From CAVPMN01 sp963706425 (GTDB lineage Bacteria; Actinomycetota; Acidimicrobiia; Acidimicrobiales; Acidimicrobilacustridaceae), in assembly GCA_963706425.1 (NCBI GenBank), contig CAVPMN010000020.1, positions 744,001 to 808,000 on the forward strand: a DNA stretch of 64,000 nt, given 5' to 3'. A model generated the notes under the pieces. That model saw nothing but the letters and a program-made list of their open reading frames with translations. It had not been told where the DNA came from and did no database searches. Both the position numbers and the translations under genes were made by a program. How positions within the stretch are numbered: position 1 is the stretch's first letter; each line of letters opens with the position of its first letter. Of the stretch, positions 9,162 to 19,338 are shown piece by piece.

Positions 9162-11889
9162 TCAGCTGAGGCGGCGCACGTCGGGGGCCGGGTCCCACCG
9201 ATAGGGGGCCAGCCGAATCCAGGCATCGACGATGTTGGCTCCCGATCCGCTGACGATGAGCGGGTTGAGCAAGACGTCGGCCAGCTCGGGCACCAGTTCG
9301 AGCACCGCTGCGAGCCGGACCAGGAGATCTCGACACGCGGCCGTGGCGGTGCCGTTGTTGCCACCTTCCTCGGCGAGCAGCGAGGCGATGGGCGCAGCCG
9401 CGATGAGCCGATCGGCGTCGGCGTCGGTCATGGGCAGCACGCGCATGGGGAGATCGGGATTGGCCGCCGACATCCCACCGCCGATGCCGAGTGTCATCAC
9501 GCCTCCGAAGGCTGCGTGCTGATGGGCGGCGACGAGGGCATCGACGCCCGTGGGCGTCTGCGCCTGCACCACGGCGGGCTGCATCGCGGCGCCGAGCGCG
9601 TCACACATGCGCGTGTAGGCGGCGCGGAGGTCGTCGGCGTCGTGGAGGTCGAGTGCCACCCCGCCGCCTTCGCCCGGGTGGAAGCGAGCCACCCCGGTGG
9701 CCTTGAGGGCGACCGGCCAACCGATCGTCTCGGCCGCGGCTACGGCGGCATCGGCGTCGGCGACCACCTCATGACGGGCCACCGGCAGGCCGGCCAGCGA
9801 CAGCAGCCGCGCCGCTTCGTCGCGATCGAGCCAACGACCCTCGTCGTCCTCGCCGAGCATCGCCTCGACGGCCGCTCGCAAGGCTGGCTGGTCGATGTCG
9901 TCGAAGGACGGCACGGTGCCCTCGGGCTCGTCGAGCCAGGCCCCGTAGCGGGCGATGCGCCCGAGCGTCTCGGCGGCTTCGTCGGGGAAGTCGAAGACCG
10001 GGATGGTGCGCTCCGCAGCGGCCAGCGGCAGGTCGTCGTCTGCGCCGAGGAAGGTGGCCAGCACCGGCTTGCCCGCCACGCGGGCCGCCGCCGCGCCGAT
10101 GGCACCGGCCACCTCGGCGCGCCGGTGCTCGACCGCGGGCGCGTAGATCACGATGAGTGCGTCGACCCCGTCGTCGCTCAGCGCCGCTTCGACGGCGACG
10201 TCATAGTCGTCGGGGCCGGCCCGCCAGCCCAGCTCGATCGGGTTGGGCTCGATCGGGTTGGGCGCGGGCGTAGGCCGCCGGGTGGTGGTGGCCAGGCGGC
10301 CGCGGGTGCCGTCAGCGAGCTCGGCCAGCCGCAGCCCAGCCGCCCGACAGGCGTCGGCGGCGAGCACCGACGCGCCGCGGGCGTTGCTGACGATGGCCAC
10401 CCGCCGGCCACGAGGCACGGGCTGGTGCGACCAGCACCCGCGCCACCTCGAACAGCTGGGCAGGGGTGTCGACCCGGATGACACCCGACTGGTCGAGCAG
10501 CGCGTCGACACTCGCATCGGCCGGCCAGGCACTCGCCGAACCGTGGCCGTCGCTCGGCACCGGGCTCGACCGCCCGCTCTTGACCGCGACGATCGGCTTC
10601 TGGCGGGCCATGCGGCGGGCGATGCGCGTGAACTTGCGCGGATTGCCGAACGACTCGAGGTAGAGCAGCACCACCGCGGTGTTCTCGTCCTGGCTCCAGT
10701 ATTGGAGCAGATCGTTGCCGCTGACGTCGGGCCGGCTCCCGATGTCGACAAAGGCGGAGATACCGATGCCCATGCGATAGGCCCGTTCGAGCGCAGCGAT
10801 GCCGAGGGTGCCGGACTGGGTGAGGAAGCCGACCACACCCGGGTCGACGTGCACGTCGGCAAAGGTCGCCATCATCCGACTCTGCGGTGCCGTGTTGATG
10901 ACCCCCAGCGACTCGGGACCGATCACCCGCATCCCCGAGCGCAGCGCCCGCTCGACGATGACCTCCTGACCGGGCCGGCCGTCGATCTCGAGGTCGTCGA
11001 GACCGGCGCTGATGATGACCAGGCCTCGCACCCGCTTGCGAGCGCACTCGCCCACCACGTCGAGGATCGCCGGCGCCGGCACCGCCACGACGGCCACGTC
11101 GACTTCGTCGGGGATGTCGAGCACGCTCACGTAGCTGCGCACGCTGGCGACGTGCCCGCCGCTCGGGTTCACCGGGAACACCGGTCCCTCGAACCCCTGG
11201 GCGACGAGGTTGCGGAAGACCTCGTGCCCGATGCCGCCCCGTTCGCGGTCGGCGCCGATCACCGCGATCGACTCCGGCCAGAGCAGGCGCTGGATCGAGC
11301 GGGCCTCCGACAGGCGCTCGCGCTCCTCGATCAGCGCGGTGGCCTCTGGGGTGGGTTCGAGCCCGAGTCGCACCTCGATGATGCCTTCGTCGAACGTGCT
11401 CGACACCTCGAAGCCGGCGTGGTGGAACACCGACAGCATGCGTCGATTGGTGGGCAGCACCTGCGCGGTGAGGCCTTCGAGGCCGCACTCGCGCGCCGCC
11501 ACGATGAGGTACTCCAGCAGCACCGTGGCGAGGCCGCGGCCCTGGTGGGCGTCGTCGACGATGAACGCGACCTCGGCCTCGTTGGACGAGCGCCAGATGT
11601 CGTAGCTGGCCATGCCGATCACGTCGTCGCCCAGCAGGGCCACGAAGGCCATGCGCGTGACGTAGTCGACCCGCGTCAGGCGATCGAGCTCGCGGTGCGA
11701 CAGCTTCGGCATCGGGCTGAAGTAGCGGAAGTAGATGCTCTCGCGCGACTGACGGGCGTGGAACGCCTTCACCCGCTCGGCGTCGTCGGGGCGAACCGGT
11801 CTCAGGTGCACGGTGCCGCCGTCGGCCAGCACCGCATCGGTCTCCCACCGCTCGGGGTAGGCCAGGGGGGCCGGCTCCGCACTCGCCAT
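9162..11889 (-). CDS. GNAT acetyltransferase fused to ADP-forming acyl-CoA synthetase-like protein, one frameshift
   Basis: Large protein of about 908 residues of the protein-lysine-acetyltransferase (Pat) type. Residues 25-190 are a GNAT domain with the acetyl-CoA loop QGRGLA. Residues about 195-330 are a CoA-binding Rossmann domain (SIAVIGADRERGGIG), then a succinyl-CoA-ligase-like domain (GFLTQSGTLG), and from about 680 an ATP-grasp domain (LKATGVARFHPGEGGG). Having GNAT first is the actinobacterial order; E. coli PatZ has it last. Such enzymes acetylate and silence acyl-CoA synthetases. One extra base near 10410 splits the frame. Start ATG 11889 is set by a TACGCT box 7 bases upstream. 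Whether the synthetase half is still active cannot be judged. Confidence 0.85.
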
Positions 11890-11896
11890 GTCAGCG

Positions 11897-11902
11897 AGCG
11901 TA
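11897..11902 (-). promoter_or_regulatory. -10 box TACGCT, leaderless start of GNAT-synthetase gene
   Basis: Box is 7 bases before ATG 11889 and rejects the longer alternative start at 12000. Confidence 0.5.
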
Positions 11903-11983
11903 CGGCCTCGCTCGGCGCACGTCGCCCCTTCGCCGCATCGAAGCTGCGCTCGATACGATCGCACCAGCCAAGGGGGGCCGCTC

Positions 11984-14227
11984 ATGTCGACCGAGAACAT
12001 CCATCACCGCACCTGCCCGTTGTGCGAGGCGAGCTGCGGGCTCGAGATCACGGTTCGCGACGGCCAGGTCGCCCGCATCCGCGGCGACCGCGACAACCCG
12101 TTCTCCAAGGGGTTCATCTGCCCGAAGGGCTCGGTCCTCCAGAAGCTCCACGAAGACCCCGATCGGCTGAGGCGGCCGGTCGTGCGGCGAGGCGACGATC
12201 CGGCCACGGCCACGTGGGAGGAGGTGAGCTGGGACGAGGCCTTCCGCGAGATCGAACGGGGTCTCACGCCCGTGATCGAACAGCACGGCCGCGACGCCGT
12301 CTCGCTCTACCTCGGCAACCCGTCGGCCCACACCCTCGCCGGGGTGCTCTACAACCGCCCGCTGGCCAAGGCGCTCGGCAGCAAGAACGTGTTCTCGGCC
12401 AGCACGGTCGACCAGATGCCCAAGCACGTGTCGAGCGGCTACCTGTTCGGCGGGCCATTGCTCATCCCGGTGCCCGACCTCGACCGCACCGACTACCTCC
12501 TCATGCTCGGCGCGAACCCCTGGGAATCGAACGGCAGCCTGTGCACCGCGCCCGACTTCCCCGGTCGGGTCAAGGCCATCCAGGAGCGCGGCGGCAAGGT
12601 GGTCGTCGTCGATCCGCGCCGGTCGCGCACCGCCGAGGAAGGCGATGAGCACGTCGCCGTCCGCCCCGGCACCGATGCCCATCTCCTCTTGGCCATGGCC
12701 AACGTGCTCATCGCGGACAACTTGGTGTCGCTCGGCCGGCTGGCCGACTTCACCAGCGGCTTCGACGAACTGGCTGCGCTGCTCGAGCCGCTCACCCCCG
12801 AGGCGGTGGCCGATACGTGCGGCGTCGACGCCGGCACCATCCGGCGCCTGGCCCACGAGCTGGCGGACGCGCCCACGGCTGCGGTCTACGGTCGCATCGG
12901 CACGCACACCGCCGAGTTCGGCACGTTGGCGGCCTGGGCGGTCGACGTGCTCAACATCCTCACCGGCAACCTCGACCGTCCCGGTGGCGCCATGTTCCCG
13001 ACGCCCGCGCACGAACGGCCCAGAGCGGGCGGCAAGGGCCGGGGCTACCGGGTGGGTCGACACACCAGCCGAGTCAAGGGCTACCCCGAGGCCAACGGCG
13101 AGCTCCCGGTGGCCACCCTCGCCGACGAGATCGAGACGCCGGGAGACGGTCAGGTCCGCGCCCTCATCACCATCGCCGGCAACCCGGTGATGTCCACGCC
13201 CGATTCCGAGCGGCTCGACCGCGCCTTCGCCGGTCTCGACTACATGGTGAGCGTCGACATCTACCGCAACGAGACCACCCGGCACGCCAACGTCATCCTC
13301 CCGCCTCCGTCCGCACTCGAGCGCAGCGAGTTCCACCTGGCGTTCTTCGCCCTTGCGGTGCGCAACTTCGTCGAGTGGTCGCCACCGCTGTTCGAGGCCG
13401 AGGGTCCGGCCGAGCACGAGATCATCGCCAAGTTGGCGCTCATCCTCCAGGGCCAGGGCGCCGACGCCGACCCTGCGCTCGTCGACGGGCTGCTCATCAG
13501 CGGCGTGCTGCAGGGCGCCATCGCCACCCCCGACTCCCCCATCGCCGACCGGTCGGTCGACGATCTGGCCGCCATGCTCGACGGGCCGTCGGGCGCCGAC
13601 CGCATCGTCGACGCCATGGTGCGCACGGGACCCTACGGCGACTGGTTCGGCGCCGTCCCCGACGGCCTGTCGCTGTCGAAGCTCCGCGACAACGTGCACG
13701 GGATCGACCTCGGCCCGCTGCAGCCCCGGCTGCCCAACCTGCTGCGCACCACCACCGGCACCATCGAGCTGGTGAACGATGCCCTCGCCGCCGACCTGCC
13801 CCGCCTCGCCTCGTCGCTCGACCGGTCGACCAACGGCGATGCGCTGGTGCTGGTCGGTCGGCGTCACCTGCGGTCGAACAACTCGTGGATGCACAACCTC
13901 CGCCCGCTGGTGAAGGGCAAGCCCCGTTGCACGCTGCAGCTGCACCCCGACGACGCCACCCGGCTGGGGCTGGCCGACGGCGACCCGGCCGAGGTGCGCT
14001 CACGGGTCGGTGCGGTGGTGGCGCCGGTCGAGGTGACCGACAGCATCCGCCCGGGTGTGGTGAGCCTGCCCCATGGTTGGGGCCATGACCGGGCCGGCGC
14101 CGACCTGCGGGTCGCATCCGAGTTCGCCGGCGTGAACTCCAACGTGTTGACCGACGGGGAGTCGCTCGACCCCCTCTCGGGCAACGCCGTGCTCAACGGC
14201 ATCCCTGTCACCGTCTCGCCTGCGTGA
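11984..14227 (+). CDS. molybdopterin-dependent oxidoreductase with one 4Fe-4S cluster
   Basis: Catalytic subunit of 747 residues in the DMSO reductase/formate dehydrogenase superfamily. C11, C14, C18 and C46 (CPLCEASCG and FICPKG) form the N-terminal cluster site. The bis-MGD binding part follows (DYLLMLGANPWESNG, VVVVDPRRSRTAEEGDE), and a C-terminal cofactor-capping domain holds HPDDATRLGLADGD. There is no twin-arginine signal, so it works in the cytoplasm, and no electron-transfer subunit lies beside it. ATG 11984 has a strong GGGGGG ribosome site 7 bases upstream. The stop overlaps the GTG of the SulP gene. Substrate unknown; the family cannot be resolved further by eye. Confidence 0.9.
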   Translation: MSTENIHHRTCPLCEASCGLEITVRDGQVARIRGDRDNPFSKGFICPKGSVLQKLHEDPDRLRRPVVRRGDDPATATWEEVSWDEAFREIERGLTPVIEQHGRDAVSLYLGNPSAHTLAGVLYNRPLAKALGSKNVFSASTVDQMPKHVSSGYLFGGPLLIPVPDLDRTDYLLMLGANPWESNGSLCTAPDFPGRVKAIQERGGKVVVVDPRRSRTAEEGDEHVAVRPGTDAHLLLAMANVLIADNLVSLGRLADFTSGFDELAALLEPLTPEAVADTCGVDAGTIRRLAHELADAPTAAVYGRIGTHTAEFGTLAAWAVDVLNILTGNLDRPGGAMFPTPAHERPRAGGKGRGYRVGRHTSRVKGYPEANGELPVATLADEIETPGDGQVRALITIAGNPVMSTPDSERLDRAFAGLDYMVSVDIYRNETTRHANVILPPPSALERSEFHLAFFALAVRNFVEWSPPLFEAEGPAEHEIIAKLALILQGQGADADPALVDGLLISGVLQGAIATPDSPIADRSVDDLAAMLDGPSGADRIVDAMVRTGPYGDWFGAVPDGLSLSKLRDNVHGIDLGPLQPRLPNLLRTTTGTIELVNDALAADLPRLASSLDRSTNGDALVLVGRRHLRSNNSWMHNLRPLVKGKPRCTLQLHPDDATRLGLADGDPAEVRSRVGAVVAPVEVTDSIRPGVVSLPHGWGHDRAGADLRVASEFAGVNSNVLTDGESLDPLSGNAVLNGIPVTVSPA

Positions 14228-15910
14228 GTACGTCGCTCACCCGGCTCACGCCGAGCCTCGACCGCCTGCTGCACTATCAGCGGCCTTGGTTGCGCGGCGA
14301 CGTCCTGGCGGGCATCACGGTCGCGGCCTACCTGGTGCCGCAGTGCATGGCCTATGGCGAGCTGGCCGGCCTCGACCCGGTGGTCGGGTTGTGGGCGATC
14401 CTCCCCGCGCTGGCGCTCTACGCCGTGTTCGGCTCGTCCCGACAGCTCTCGGTGGGGCCCGAGTCGACCACCGCCATCATGACCGCCGCGGCGCTCGCAC
14501 CGTTCGCCATCGACGACCCGGCCACCTACGCCTCTCTCGCGGCGGCGCTGGCGGTGCTGGTCGGCGCGGTGTGTCTCGTCGGCTATCTCTTCAAGCTCGG
14601 CTTCCTGGCCGACCTGTTGTCGAAACCGATCCTCGTCGGCTACATGGCCGGCGTGGCGCTCATCATGATCGGTGGCCAACTCGGCAAGGTCACCAACATC
14701 CCCATCGAGGGCGAGACGTTCTTCGCGCAGGTGCGCGACCTCTTCACCGGCCTCGACCAACTCGACGGGGCCACGACGATCCTCGCGATGTGCGTGCTGA
14801 TCTTCCTGTTCGCCGCCCAGCACTGGGCGCCCCGGCTGCCCGGGCCGCTCATCGCGGTGCTGGCATCCACGCTGGTGGTGGCGGTGTTCAACCTCGACGA
14901 CAACGGCATCTTGGTGGTCGGCGAGATCCCTGCCGGGCTGCCGGCTCCCATGCTCCCCGACGTGGGCCTCGGCGACCTGTCGGCCCTGCTCTTCCCGGCG
15001 TTCGGCATCGCACTGGTCGGCTACTCCGACAACGTGCTCACCTCGCGCTCGTTCGCCACGCGCAACGGCTACCAGATCGACGCCAACCAGGAGCTGCTCG
15101 CCCTCGGCACGGCCAACGTCGGCAGCGGCCTCTTCCAGGGCTTCCCGGTGAGCAGCAGCGGGAGCCGCACCGTGCTCGGCGACTCGATGGGCAGCCGCTC
15201 ACAGCTCAACGCGCTGGTCGCGGTGGTGTCGGTCATCCTGGTGCTGCTCTTCCTCCGCCCCCTGCTCGCCAACTTCCCCACCGCTGCGCTCGGCGCCATC
15301 GTCATCTACGCCGCCGTGCGCCTCATCGATCTCCCCGAGTTCAAGCGCCTGGCCCGGTTCCGACGCTCCGAGCTCGTGCTGGCGCTGGCCACCACCGCCG
15401 GGGTGCTCACCTTCGACATCCTCTACGGGGTGCTCGTCGCCATCGGCCTGTCGGTCATCGACATGCTGCACCGAGTCGCCCGGCCGCACGACGCCATCCA
15501 GGGCAAGGTGCCGGGCCTGCCCAGCTTGCACGACATCGAGGACTACGCCGACGCGGTCACCGAGCCTGGCCTGATGATCTATCGCTACGACGCTCCCCTG
15601 TTCTTCGCAAACGCCGCCGATTTCCGCGAACGCGCCCTCGCAGCCATCGCATCGGCCGACGAACCGGTCGAATGGTTCGTGCTCAACGTGGAGGCCAACA
15701 CCGAGATCGACATCACGGGCGCCGACGCGCTCGAGGAGTTGCGCGCCGAGCTGGAGGCGAAAGGCATCCGACTGGGACTGGCCCGACTCAAACAGGATCT
15801 GCGCTACGACCTGGCACCCACCGGGCGTGCTCGACCGCATCGGCGACGACATGATCTTCGCCTCGCTTCCCACCGTGCTCGAGCGCTTCGCCGCTCGCCC
15901 CTCTCGATGA
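14224..15910 (+). CDS. SulP-family anion transporter with STAS domain, one frameshift near the end
   Basis: Inner-membrane transporter of about 561 residues for sulfate, bicarbonate or a related anion. The SulP signature region is at residues 20-60 (RGDVLAGITVAAYLVPQCMAYGELAG), followed by about ten or more hydrophobic helices to residue 415. A cytoplasmic STAS domain (VEWFVLNVEANTEIDITGADALEELR) covers the last 130 residues. Deleting one G at 15823-15825 restores the expected C-terminus GVLDRIGDDMIFASLPTVLERF and a stop at 15910. Its GTG start overlaps the stop of the molybdopterin enzyme (GTGA), an unusual pairing that hints that the transported anion serves that enzyme. Confidence 0.9.
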
Positions 15911-15952
15911 GTTCGCTCGCTCGCTCCGACGTCGACTGACCGAGGTGTCGCC

Positions 15953-16792
15953 TCAGCCGATCGCGGTGTCGGGCTCGGCGATGACCGTGTTCTCGATGGC
16001 GCCGATGCCCTCGATCTCGATGCGCACGACATCGCCCACCTCGAGCAGACCCGACGGGTTCATCGCCATGCCGATGCCGGCGGGCGTCCCCGTGCTCACG
16101 ATGTCGCCCGGCTCGAGCGTGCACACCGTCGAGAGGATCTCGACGAGGGTGCCGCAGGTGAAGATGAGCTGGTCGGTGTTGGAGTGCTGGCGCAGCTCGT
16201 CGTTGACCCACGTGCGGATCTCGAGCCGGTGCGGATCGCCGATCTCGTCAGCCGTCACCACGCACGGCCCGATCGGCCCATGCGTGTCGAACGACTTGCC
16301 GAGCGTCCAGGTGGGCGACCGGAACTGCCAATCGCGGGTGGTGACGTCGTTCATCACGGTGTAGCCGCCGATGAACTCGAGCCCGCGCCCTTCGGGCACG
16401 TGCCGGCAACGACGGCCGATCACGAACGCCAGCTCGCCCTCGTAGTCGAGCATGGTCGACGCCCGTGGATAGTGGATCGGGTCGTAGGGCCCGGTGACGC
16501 AGTTGACCTGCTTGTTGAACACGACCGGGAAGTCGGGCACCGGCTGGCCGCCCTCGGCCGCGTGGTCGGCGTAGTTGAGCCCCACCGCGAACACGATGCG
16601 CGGCGTCGGCAGGGGGTTGAGCACGTCGACATCGTCGATCGCCACGATCGGTGCATCACCGACCTGGGTCGCCACTGTCGCCGGCTCGGCCAGCGCGGCC
16701 ACGACGTCGTCGACGTCGAGCCGGGCGATGCCATCGGGCAGCCATGCGCCGACAGCCTCTTCGCCCTGGTGGCGGTAGCGAACGAGCTTCAC
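15953..16792 (-). CDS. fumarylacetoacetate hydrolase-family protein
   Basis: Metal-dependent hydrolase or decarboxylase of 279 residues acting on beta-diketo acids or related ring-cleavage products. Seen are GLNYADHA, the metal-site strand DYEGELAFVIG, NDVTTRDWQ, KSFDTHGPIGP and STGTPAGIG, a complete FAH C-terminal domain. The start is GTG 16792 (VKLVRYRHQG), with GGAGAG a few bases upstream; longer frames would run into the upstream dehydrogenase gene. It follows the two acyl-CoA dehydrogenases on the same strand with a 17-base gap, so it is the last gene of that catabolic operon. Substrate not known. Confidence 0.88.
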   Translation of the reverse strand: MKLVRYRHQGEEAVGAWLPDGIARLDVDDVVAALAEPATVATQVGDAPIVAIDDVDVLNPLPTPRIVFAVGLNYADHAAEGGQPVPDFPVVFNKQVNCVTGPYDPIHYPRASTMLDYEGELAFVIGRRCRHVPEGRGLEFIGGYTVMNDVTTRDWQFRSPTWTLGKSFDTHGPIGPCVVTADEIGDPHRLEIRTWVNDELRQHSNTDQLIFTCGTLVEILSTVCTLEPGDIVSTGTPAGIGMAMNPSGLLEVGDVVRIEIEGIGAIENTVIAEPDTAIG

Positions 16793-16809
16793 GGCGCCAC
16801 TCTCCAGCG

Positions 16810-17934
16810 TCAGGCGACAGGCTCGGCGGCGATGACGTCGCCGAGGCGCCGGAGCTGCACGCTCGAGGCACCCAGGTCGGTCTCGATCTGCTTGGCCCAG
16901 AGGAAGTAGCGATGGATCGGGTAGTCGACGTCGATGCTGATGCCGCCGTGCACGTGCAGGCCGGCATGGCCGACACGGCTGGCGCCATCGGACGCCCAGA
17001 ACTTGGCGGTGGCGACCTCTTTGTCGGCTGGCTCTCCGGCATCGAGCAGCGAAGCCGCGTTGAGCATGGTGAGCCGGACAGCTTCGGTGTCGATGAAGGC
17101 GTCGGCGAGCCGCTGCCCCACCGCCTGGAACGTGGCGATGGGTCGGTCGAACTGCTTGCGGTTGGTGGCGTAGTCGGCCGTGAGGCGCAGGCCTCCCTCG
17201 CACACACCGGCCGACAGGGCGCACAGGCCGACCGTGGCCCGGTCGAGGATCCAGTCGAGGCCGGCCGCCCCGTCGTCGAGCGACCCGAGCACGTCGGCCC
17301 CACCGACCGCCACCCCGTCGAGCTCGACGCGATACATCGGCCACTGGCCCATCGTGTCCTGGAATGCGCACGTCACCCCGGCCGCGGACGGCTCGACGAG
17401 GAACAGGCCCACGCGGCCGTCGTCGAGCGAAGCGGGCACGATGATCGCCGACGCGTCGGCGGCGGACGGCACCATGATCTTCACGCCGTCGAGCACGAAG
17501 CCCTCGCCGTCGGGCCGGGCGGTCGTGGATGGCCGGCGGAGATCGGCCAGGTGCTCCTGCAGGGCGGCCGACAAGATGACGTCGCCCGACACCACGCCGG
17601 GAAGCCAGCGCTGCTTCTGCTCGTCGTTGCCGAGGTGGGCGATGGGCAGGGCGCCGAGCACCACCGTCGACCAGTAGGGCACCGGCGCCACGTGGCGACC
17701 GATCTGGTCGAGCAGCAGGCAGGCCTCGAGGAAGCCGAAGCCGCCGCCGCCCACCGACTCGGGTAGGGCCAGGCCCACCAGGTCGGCGCGAGCCAGCTCG
17801 TGCCACAGCTCGTTGTCGATGCGCCGCTCACCGGCACCGATCTCCTTCAGCCGTTCGAGCGTGCAGCGATCGGCGAGGATCTGACCGGTGAGGTCGACGA
17901 CGGCTTGCTGTTCGTCGGAGAGTGAGAAGTCCAT
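16810..17934 (-). CDS. acyl-CoA dehydrogenase, second subunit of a pair
   Basis: 374 residues with the full three-domain acyl-CoA dehydrogenase layout, starting MDFSLSDEQQAVVDL. Segments such as AALPESVGGGG-type (here LALPESVGGGGFGF) and HVHGGISIDVDYPIHRYF are present. The FAD motif TEPxxGSD is replaced by a weak ALQEHLADL region, which is typical of the non-catalytic-looking partner in alpha2beta2 dehydrogenases such as mycobacterial FadE28/FadE29 and ChsE pairs. It lies 75 bases after its partner gene. The heteromer idea is an inference from pairing and the degenerate motif. Confidence 0.85.
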   Translation of the reverse strand: MDFSLSDEQQAVVDLTGQILADRCTLERLKEIGAGERRIDNELWHELARADLVGLALPESVGGGGFGFLEACLLLDQIGRHVAPVPYWSTVVLGALPIAHLGNDEQKQRWLPGVVSGDVILSAALQEHLADLRRPSTTARPDGEGFVLDGVKIMVPSAADASAIIVPASLDDGRVGLFLVEPSAAGVTCAFQDTMGQWPMYRVELDGVAVGGADVLGSLDDGAAGLDWILDRATVGLCALSAGVCEGGLRLTADYATNRKQFDRPIATFQAVGQRLADAFIDTEAVRLTMLNAASLLDAGEPADKEVATAKFWASDGASRVGHAGLHVHGGISIDVDYPIHRYFLWAKQIETDLGASSVQLRRLGDVIAAEPVA

Positions 17935-18009
17935 GCGATGCGATCCGTTCTGGTTCGAGTGCTCGTGGCGATCGGCCCGTACGAGTGGGGCGGGTGACAG
18001 CGGGGCGAG

Positions 18010-19188
18010 TCAGCGGGGCGAGGGGGGCATGTTGAGCCCGAACAGCGCGATGAGATCGCGCTGCATCTCGTTGGTGCCGCCGCCGAAGGTGAGGATGTGC
18101 AGGCCGCGCAGCAACGAGTTGAGCTTGCCGCTCAGCACCGCTTCGGGTGAGCCGGGGCGCAGGTTGGCGGCGGGGCCCACCACCTCCATCAGCTCTCGCA
18201 GCGCCTCCATGTAGAACTCGGTGCCGTAGACCTTCACCGACGAGGCCATAGCGGGGTCGAGGGGCAGGCCCTGCTCGGCCGACCAGGCCACCTTGAAGTT
18301 GATGAGGCGCAGGAACTCGAGGCGAGCGTGCACATGGGCCAGCAGCCGGCGCACCTGTGGGTCGTCGATGACCAGGGTGCCGTCGGCCCGTTCGGTCTGC
18401 TTCGCCCAGCGGGTGACGTCTTCGAGCTGACGCTCGATGATGCCCGAGCTGCAGATGGTGACGCGCTCGTGGTTGAGCTGGTTGGTGATGAGCTGCCAGC
18501 CCCGGTTCTCCTCGCCGACGAGGTTGGCGGCCGGCACGCGCACGTCCTCGTAGAACGTGAGGTTCGTGTTGAAGTTGCCCATGTTGACGATGGGCGTGAC
18601 CTTGAAGCCGGGCGTGTCGGTGGGGACGATGATGATCGAGATGCCCTTGTGCTTCTTCACGTCGGGGTCGGTGCGCACCGCCAGCCAGACGTAGTCGGCA
18701 TCGGTGGCCAGACTGGTGAAGATCTTCTGCCCGTTGATGATGTACTCGTCGCCGTCGCGCACGGCTCGCGTGCTGAGCGAGGCGAGGTCGGTGCCCGAGT
18801 CGGGCTCGGTGTAGCCGATGGCGAAGTGGATCTCGCCGGCGAGGATCTTGGGCAGGAAGAAGTCCTTCTGCTCCTGGCTGCCGTACTGCATGATCGTGGG
18901 CGCCACCGAGTTGATGGTGAGCATGGGCACCGGGGCGCCGGCGCGCATCGACTCGTCGAAGAAGATGAACTGCTCGATCGGTGTGCGGCCCTGGCCGCCG
19001 TACTCCTTCGGCCAGCCGATGCCGAGCCAGCCGTCGGCGGCCATCTGCTTGGTCAGCTGGCGGGGCACCGGACCGACACCTTCGCTGGTCGAGACCTGCT
19101 CCTGGATCTCGGGCGTGAGCAGGTTCGCGTAGTAGGCGCGCAGTTCGTCACGCAGACGCTGGTGCTCGGGTGTGAATCCGATGTACAT
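18010..19188 (-). CDS. acyl-CoA dehydrogenase, first subunit of a pair
   Basis: 392 residues. N-terminal domain MYIGFTPEHQRLRDELRAYY; middle domain with GYTEPDSGTDLAS (FAD and substrate site) and the following KIFTSLATDADYVWL strand; C-terminal domain ending ILTFGGGTNEMQRDLIALFGL. Close in wording to mycobacterial FadE28/29-type steroid side-chain dehydrogenases. It is the first gene of a three-gene operon with the second dehydrogenase and the FAH-family hydrolase. Its promoter region carries a perfect AGAACGCGTTCT palindrome like those bound by KstR. Ribosome site GGGGGA lies 7 bases before the ATG. Role in steroid or branched acyl side-chain oxidation is inferred. Confidence 0.9.
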   Translation of the reverse strand: MYIGFTPEHQRLRDELRAYYANLLTPEIQEQVSTSEGVGPVPRQLTKQMAADGWLGIGWPKEYGGQGRTPIEQFIFFDESMRAGAPVPMLTINSVAPTIMQYGSQEQKDFFLPKILAGEIHFAIGYTEPDSGTDLASLSTRAVRDGDEYIINGQKIFTSLATDADYVWLAVRTDPDVKKHKGISIIIVPTDTPGFKVTPIVNMGNFNTNLTFYEDVRVPAANLVGEENRGWQLITNQLNHERVTICSSGIIERQLEDVTRWAKQTERADGTLVIDDPQVRRLLAHVHARLEFLRLINFKVAWSAEQGLPLDPAMASSVKVYGTEFYMEALRELMEVVGPAANLRPGSPEAVLSGKLNSLLRGLHILTFGGGTNEMQRDLIALFGLNMPPSPR

Positions 19189-19229
19189 CCGGTGTCCCCC
19201 AGGTTCGACGGGCGCTCCTCGTCGAAACG

Positions 19230-19241
19230 AGAACGCGTTCT
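19230..19241. promoter_or_regulatory. AGAACGCGTTCT palindrome, KstR-like TetR operator
   Basis: A perfect 12-bp palindrome lies 41 bases upstream of the dehydrogenase ATG 19188. On the - strand it reads TTAGAACGCGTTCTC, matching 13 of 14 positions of the known mycobacterial KstR motif TNNAACNNGTTNNA. It overlaps an AT-rich stretch (CTTATTAG) that could be the -10 region, which would suit repression. No kstR-like gene is adjacent. Confidence 0.6.
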
Positions 19242-19326
19242 AATAAGTGAAGCACGCCCGGCGGGGCGCTGTCATCTCGTGCGATCGTCGACCCGACGGC
19301 GGCGCCACTCGCCCCTGGCGGCGTCG

Positions 19327-19332
19327 TACGCT
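19327..19332 (+). promoter_or_regulatory. -10 box TACGCT, leaderless start of 143-residue protein
   Basis: Box is 6 bases before GTG 19339, supporting that start. Confidence 0.5.
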
Positions 19333-19338
19333 GGCATC

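Noticed and set aside
10243..12648. 801-residue + strand open frame
   Set aside because: Antisense to the GNAT-synthetase fusion and then out of frame with the molybdopterin gene.
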